A DNA stretch of 64,000 bases, taken from positions 2,790,001 to 2,854,000 of the forward strand of contig NZ_JAIWZC010000001.1 of NCBI RefSeq assembly GCF_020297485.1, given 5' to 3'. Every line of letters begins with the position of its first letter. The first letter of the stretch is position 1. This DNA comes from Enterocloster clostridioformis. Its GTDB lineage: Bacteria > Bacillota > Clostridia > Lachnospirales > Lachnospiraceae. The notes under the pieces were generated by a model. That model had not been told where the DNA came from. It searched no databases and saw only the letters and a program-made list of their open reading frames with translations. Below, one piece after another: positions 60,886 through 64,000 of this stretch. A program made the position numbers and the translations under genes.

Positions 60886-61683
60886 TCAATCCTCCTCATT
60901 CTCTCTGATATAGTCAAGTGCATGGGGCATGATGCCCAGGGACCAGCCTCCGTCGGCAAATATCACCTGGCCCACAATGTAGTCCGATTCTTTACAGGCA
61001 AGGAAACTGGCCAGACTGGCAATTTCCTCTGTCTTTCCGAAACGTCCGACGGGCGACACGGACAATATGGCCTCCTCATCCAGTATTCCTGATTTAAGGG
61101 GCTTTTCCACCATCTCCGTCCGAATCCAGCCCGGAGCAATGGCATTTACCTTGATGTTATACAGGGCCCACTCTGCTCCCAGCTGCTCTGTCAGCAGATT
61201 CACAGCTCCCTTTGTGATGCCGTAGGGCACCCGGCCCACATTAATCATCCTGGTGTTTCCGGAGGAGATATTGACAATGCTCCCTCCCCCGTCCCGTCTC
61301 ATATAAGCTCCCACTGCCTGGCAGCAGAACAGCGGAGCCTTCATGTTGATGTCGATTACCTCGTCCAGCACTTCCTCCGCCAGCTTAAGGGTGGGACAGG
61401 GACGGGCCACGCCCGCACAGTTTACCAGTATATCAATATGCCCGTATGTTTCATGTACATAATCCGCCATGGCGAATATCTGCCCTCTGTCCCGCAGATT
61501 AATCTGATAAAACTCTGCCGTGGGGCCGATGTCCATGGCAGCCTTTCTGCCCTCTTCCTCCAGCACGTCTGCTATGACCACCCTGGCTCCTTCATCCGCA
61601 TATCTGGAAGCAATTCCAAACCCGATTCCTCTGGCTCCGCCTGTCACGATGGCTGTCTTTCCATTTAACCGTCCTGATTCCAT
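60886..61683 (-). CDS. Short-chain dehydrogenase/reductase
   Basis: A 265-residue SDR with TGGARGIGFG for NAD(P) binding, NCAGVARP, catalytic Ser in VNISSGNTR, and the YGITK Tyr/Lys pair at about residues 156-160. The acidic residue after the second strand (IADVLEEEG) favours NAD. Relatives interconvert 2- or 5-keto and hydroxy groups of sugar acids. It starts 4 bases after the ATPase-side gene and pairs with the alcohol dehydrogenase. Confidence 0.88.
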   Translation of the reverse strand: MESGRLNGKTAIVTGGARGIGFGIASRYADEGARVVIADVLEEEGRKAAMDIGPTAEFYQINLRDRGQIFAMADYVHETYGHIDILVNCAGVARPCPTLKLAEEVLDEVIDINMKAPLFCCQAVGAYMRRDGGGSIVNISSGNTRMINVGRVPYGITKGAVNLLTEQLGAEWALYNIKVNAIAPGWIRTEMVEKPLKSGILDEEAILSVSPVGRFGKTEEIASLASFLACKESDYIVGQVIFADGGWSLGIMPHALDYIRENEED

Positions 61684-61687
61684 ATCT

Positions 61688-62446
61688 CTACCACCATTTA
61701 ATCTTGTCTGTTATATAGTTTCGGTACTCAATAAACCGTGAGGATGTGATATTCCTGGGTCTTGGCAGGTCAATCCGTACCTCCTCCTTTATTTTAGCCG
61801 GTTTGTTGCTGAGAATCAGCACGCGCTCCGCCAGATACACGGCTTCCTCTATATTGTGGGTGATGAATACCACCGTGCTCCCCAGCTCCTTCCACAGGCG
61901 TATGACCTCATCCTCCAGATAAAATCGCATCTTCACATCCATCTGTCCATAGGGCTCATCCATCAGCAGCAGGTCCGGCTGCATGGCAAAGGAACGTCCG
62001 ATGATGATTCTCTGCTCCGCTGATACGGACAGCTCACCCGGATACGCCTTCCTGAACTCCCAAAGTCCCATCAGGTCCAGTATCTGAGCCACCCTGCGGT
62101 CGATTTCAGCCTTGGGGATTCTCTTAATCTTAAGTCCATAGGCCAGGTTATCCTCCACGGTCAGCCACGGAAGGGCGCTTGGCTCCTGAAACACAAAGGA
62201 AATGTTATGCTTGCGTGGGTCCGCAGGGACTCCGTCTATATACAGGTCGCCCTCACTGGGCATATGAATCCTGGTAAGGCAGTTTAAAAACGTGGTCTTT
62301 CCGCAGCCTGTAGGCCCCACTACACACACGAACTCGCCTTTGCGGATGTTAAATGACATATTATCCAGCACCAGCAGGTCGCCGAATCGCTTTGTAAGAT
62401 TCCTGACCTCGACTTTTATGGGCCGGGTATCCTCTCTCTCAGGCAT
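61688..62446 (-). CDS. SsuB-like ABC ATPase with altered signature motif
   Basis: A 252-residue ATPase. Walker A is GPTGCGKTTF and Walker B LLLMDEPYGQMD, both intact, but the signature reads ELSVSAEQRIIIGRSFA instead of LSGGQ. The start at 62446 follows GGAGG; an upstream TTG frame start is less likely. It may form a heterodimer with the canonical ATPase encoded at 62520, so that one of two ATP sites is degenerate. Confidence 0.88.
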   Translation of the reverse strand: MPEREDTRPIKVEVRNLTKRFGDLLVLDNMSFNIRKGEFVCVVGPTGCGKTTFLNCLTRIHMPSEGDLYIDGVPADPRKHNISFVFQEPSALPWLTVEDNLAYGLKIKRIPKAEIDRRVAQILDLMGLWEFRKAYPGELSVSAEQRIIIGRSFAMQPDLLLMDEPYGQMDVKMRFYLEDEVIRLWKELGSTVVFITHNIEEAVYLAERVLILSNKPAKIKEEVRIDLPRPRNITSSRFIEYRNYITDKIKWW

Positions 62447-62519
62447 TCTTGTCCTCCTATCCAACCGTTCAGACGGCCCATCCTCTTTCCCGGTTTACCC
62501 GCCGTCTGAACTGTTACCA

Positions 62520-63281
62520 TTAAATTGCTAAATCAGTGTTGTCGGAAATAACCGTACGCAGCTTCAGGAATTCCTCGCTTACCATATCCCTTGGCCTCGG
62601 TATACTGATGGGATATACCTCCTTTACAGTGGCCGGGCAGTCGCTGAGAAGGATAATTCTGTCTCCCAGATAGCAGGCTTCCTCTATATTGTTGGTGACG
62701 AATATGACGGTACGCTTTTCCTTTTCCCAGATTCTTAAGATTTCCTCCTGCATCTGGTACCGGGTCTGGGCATCCAACTGTCCAAAGGGCTCGTCCATGA
62801 TTAACAGCTTGGGGTCCGCCGCATACGCCCTGGCGATTCCCACCCTCTGCTTCATGCCGCCTGACAGCTGGGTGGGATAGGATTTCTCAAATCCCTTAAG
62901 GCCCACCAGCTCTATGTAATGCTGTGCAAGCTCCCTGCGCTGTCCCTTGGACATTCCGCGGAATTTAAGGCCCAGCTCCACATTTTCCATAACCGTCTTA
63001 AAGGGCATCAGGGCCAGCTTCTGGAACACCATGCTGATTTCCGGGTTTACGCCCTTCCACTCTCTGCCGTTGTACACAACCGTTCCCCCGGTCTGCTGCT
63101 CCAGCCCCGCGATGATATTGAGCAGAACGGTCTTGCCGCAGCGCCCCGGCCCCAGGATTACCAGAAATTCGCCGTCGTTCACATCAAAGCTCACATCTTT
63201 TATGGCTGTAAAATATCCCTTGTCGCTGAAAAACGTCTTGGATATCCCATTTATTTCCATTCGTTTGTTTAGTTGTTCCAC
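62520..63281 (-). CDS. SsuB-like ABC ATPase with normal signature motif
   Basis: A 254-residue ATPase with GPGRCGKTVLL as Walker A (an unusual Arg), the signature LSGGMKQRVGIARAYA and LLIMDEPFGQLDAQ. A GTG at 63281 is chosen because AAGGTGG lies about 6 bases before it; a later ATG at 63260 has no site. It overlaps the permease gene by 13 bases. It likely shares the permease and couples with the altered ATPase downstream. Confidence 0.85.
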   Translation of the reverse strand: MEQLNKRMEINGISKTFFSDKGYFTAIKDVSFDVNDGEFLVILGPGRCGKTVLLNIIAGLEQQTGGTVVYNGREWKGVNPEISMVFQKLALMPFKTVMENVELGLKFRGMSKGQRRELAQHYIELVGLKGFEKSYPTQLSGGMKQRVGIARAYAADPKLLIMDEPFGQLDAQTRYQMQEEILRIWEKEKRTVIFVTNNIEEACYLGDRIILLSDCPATVKEVYPISIPRPRDMVSEEFLKLRTVISDNTDLAI

Positions 63282-64000
63282 GGGCACACCACCTTCTCAA
63301 GTTTTTGAAGCCCCAGTGACAAAAGGGCGCCAATAATTGCAATGGTTATGACAGAGACAAGTACCAGGGCCATATCGCTTCCCTGCCAGCCTCTGGTCAC
63401 CAGTGCTCCCAGTCCTTTCCGGGCGCCTAGCATCTCGGCCGCCAGTACCGTTGTCCAGCCTGAGCTGACCGAGGTGCGGATTCCCGCAAAGATGGAGGGC
63501 AGGGCAGTGGGGATAACGATATCCGTCAGTATCTGCCTGTTATTTCCGCCAAATACATGGCCTACATCCAAATTAATTTTATCCACCATCTCAATTCCCG
63601 TGGAGGTGTTGATGACTAACGGCACAAAGGTTCCGATAAACACCAGCAGTACCTTTGGAAATTCACCGATGCCGAACCACATGATTACAATGGGAATCCA
63701 GGCAATGGGCGGAATGGGGCGGATGACCTCAAATATGCTGCCAAAAAATGCCTTGCATTTCTTATTCCATCCAATGAGAATGCCAAAGGAAATACCAAAG
63801 GCCCACGCGATAAGCAGTGCCATGAGTACACGCCTTAAGCTGGCCCATGCGTGTCCTGCCAGGGAGGTCTTTGCAATGGGTTTGGTAAATGTTTTCACAA
63901 AACGCGCCCATACGTCAGCCGGAGCAGGCATCAGCTCCGGGCGGCTGTCCGAGAACAAGACCCAGCCCACGGCAATCATCAGGATTGCCAATACAGGCAG
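63269..64000 (-). CDS. SsuC-like ABC permease, N-terminal end outside window
   Basis: The frame is open to the right edge, so the start lies beyond 64000. About 243 residues are visible: membrane segments, RPIPPIAWIPIVIMWFGIGE and the EAA-type loop GHVFGGNNRQILTDIVIPTA. It is a permease of the sulfonate/nitrate/taurine type. The matching binding protein is not seen and is probably encoded further upstream. Confidence 0.88.
   Translation of the reverse strand: MPVLAILMIAVGWVLFSDSRPELMPAPADVWARFVKTFTKPIAKTSLAGHAWASLRRVLMALLIAWAFGISFGILIGWNKKCKAFFGSIFEVIRPIPPIAWIPIVIMWFGIGEFPKVLLVFIGTFVPLVINTSTGIEMVDKINLDVGHVFGGNNRQILTDIVIPTALPSIFAGIRTSVSSGWTTVLAAEMLGARKGLGALVTRGWQGSDMALVLVSVITIAIIGALLSLGLQKLEKVVCPWNN

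Overview
The window looks like a chromosome segment of a gut Lachnospiraceae (Clostridium cluster XIVa, Enterocloster-like). This is inferred from gene content (LarABCE/Nik, TRAP plus GH31, two SsuABC-type transporters, a MobV/serine-recombinase mobile element) and from moderately GC-rich, mostly minus-strand genes with strong AGGAGG-type ribosome binding sites. No database was searched.

Left part (1-21671): layered mobile DNA. A partial IS1380-family element at the left edge is split by a 2040-bp IS256-family element (8-bp target duplication) that carries two extra small genes. Next is an AT-rich gene for a GHKL ATPase fused to a PD-(D/E)XK-like nuclease domain, then a five-copy ~19-bp repeat. 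From about 5823 to 21671 lies a ~15.8-kb integrative mobilizable element. It holds a large serine recombinase, MobV relaxase, small HTH protein, candidate oriT, SF3 helicase, CHC2 primase, a sigma-like protein, a zinc-finger protein, an XRE regulator broken by an IS66 element, a SLOG protein, a BcgI-like (type IIB) restriction-modification system with its own HTH regulator, and a DUF6061 protein. The element sits in the 3' end of the 23S rRNA methyltransferase gene rlmD. The rlmD product now ends in a ~98-residue element-encoded tail, and the recombinase ends in what looks like the original RlmD C-terminus. Both junctions share the Val-Glu-Thr-Val coding motif.

Middle part (21366-42114): chromosome. 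It holds rlmD, an Xaa-Pro aminopeptidase, a lipoamide-dehydrogenase-like flavoprotein with a changed active-site motif, a HAD phosphatase, tRNA-Pro(GGG) followed by a decayed tyrosine integrase, a GH31 glycosidase with a decayed second copy, a TRAP transporter with a divergent AraC regulator, two paralogous small XRE regulators with four matching 16-bp palindromes, a choline-binding-repeat protein, and a DUF47/Pit phosphate transport pair.

Right part (42518-64000): two adjoining minus-strand operons. One encodes a nickel-type ABC importer (NikABCDE-like) followed by larB, larC and larE, which make the nickel-pincer cofactor. The other encodes a LarA-family racemase/epimerase among two SsuABC-like transporters, a TIM homologue, a phosphofructokinase homologue, two class II aldolases, a zinc alcohol dehydrogenase and an SDR. 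Together they look like nickel uptake, cofactor synthesis and the cofactor-dependent enzyme, with the enzyme placed in an uncharacterised import and catabolic pathway that runs off the right edge.
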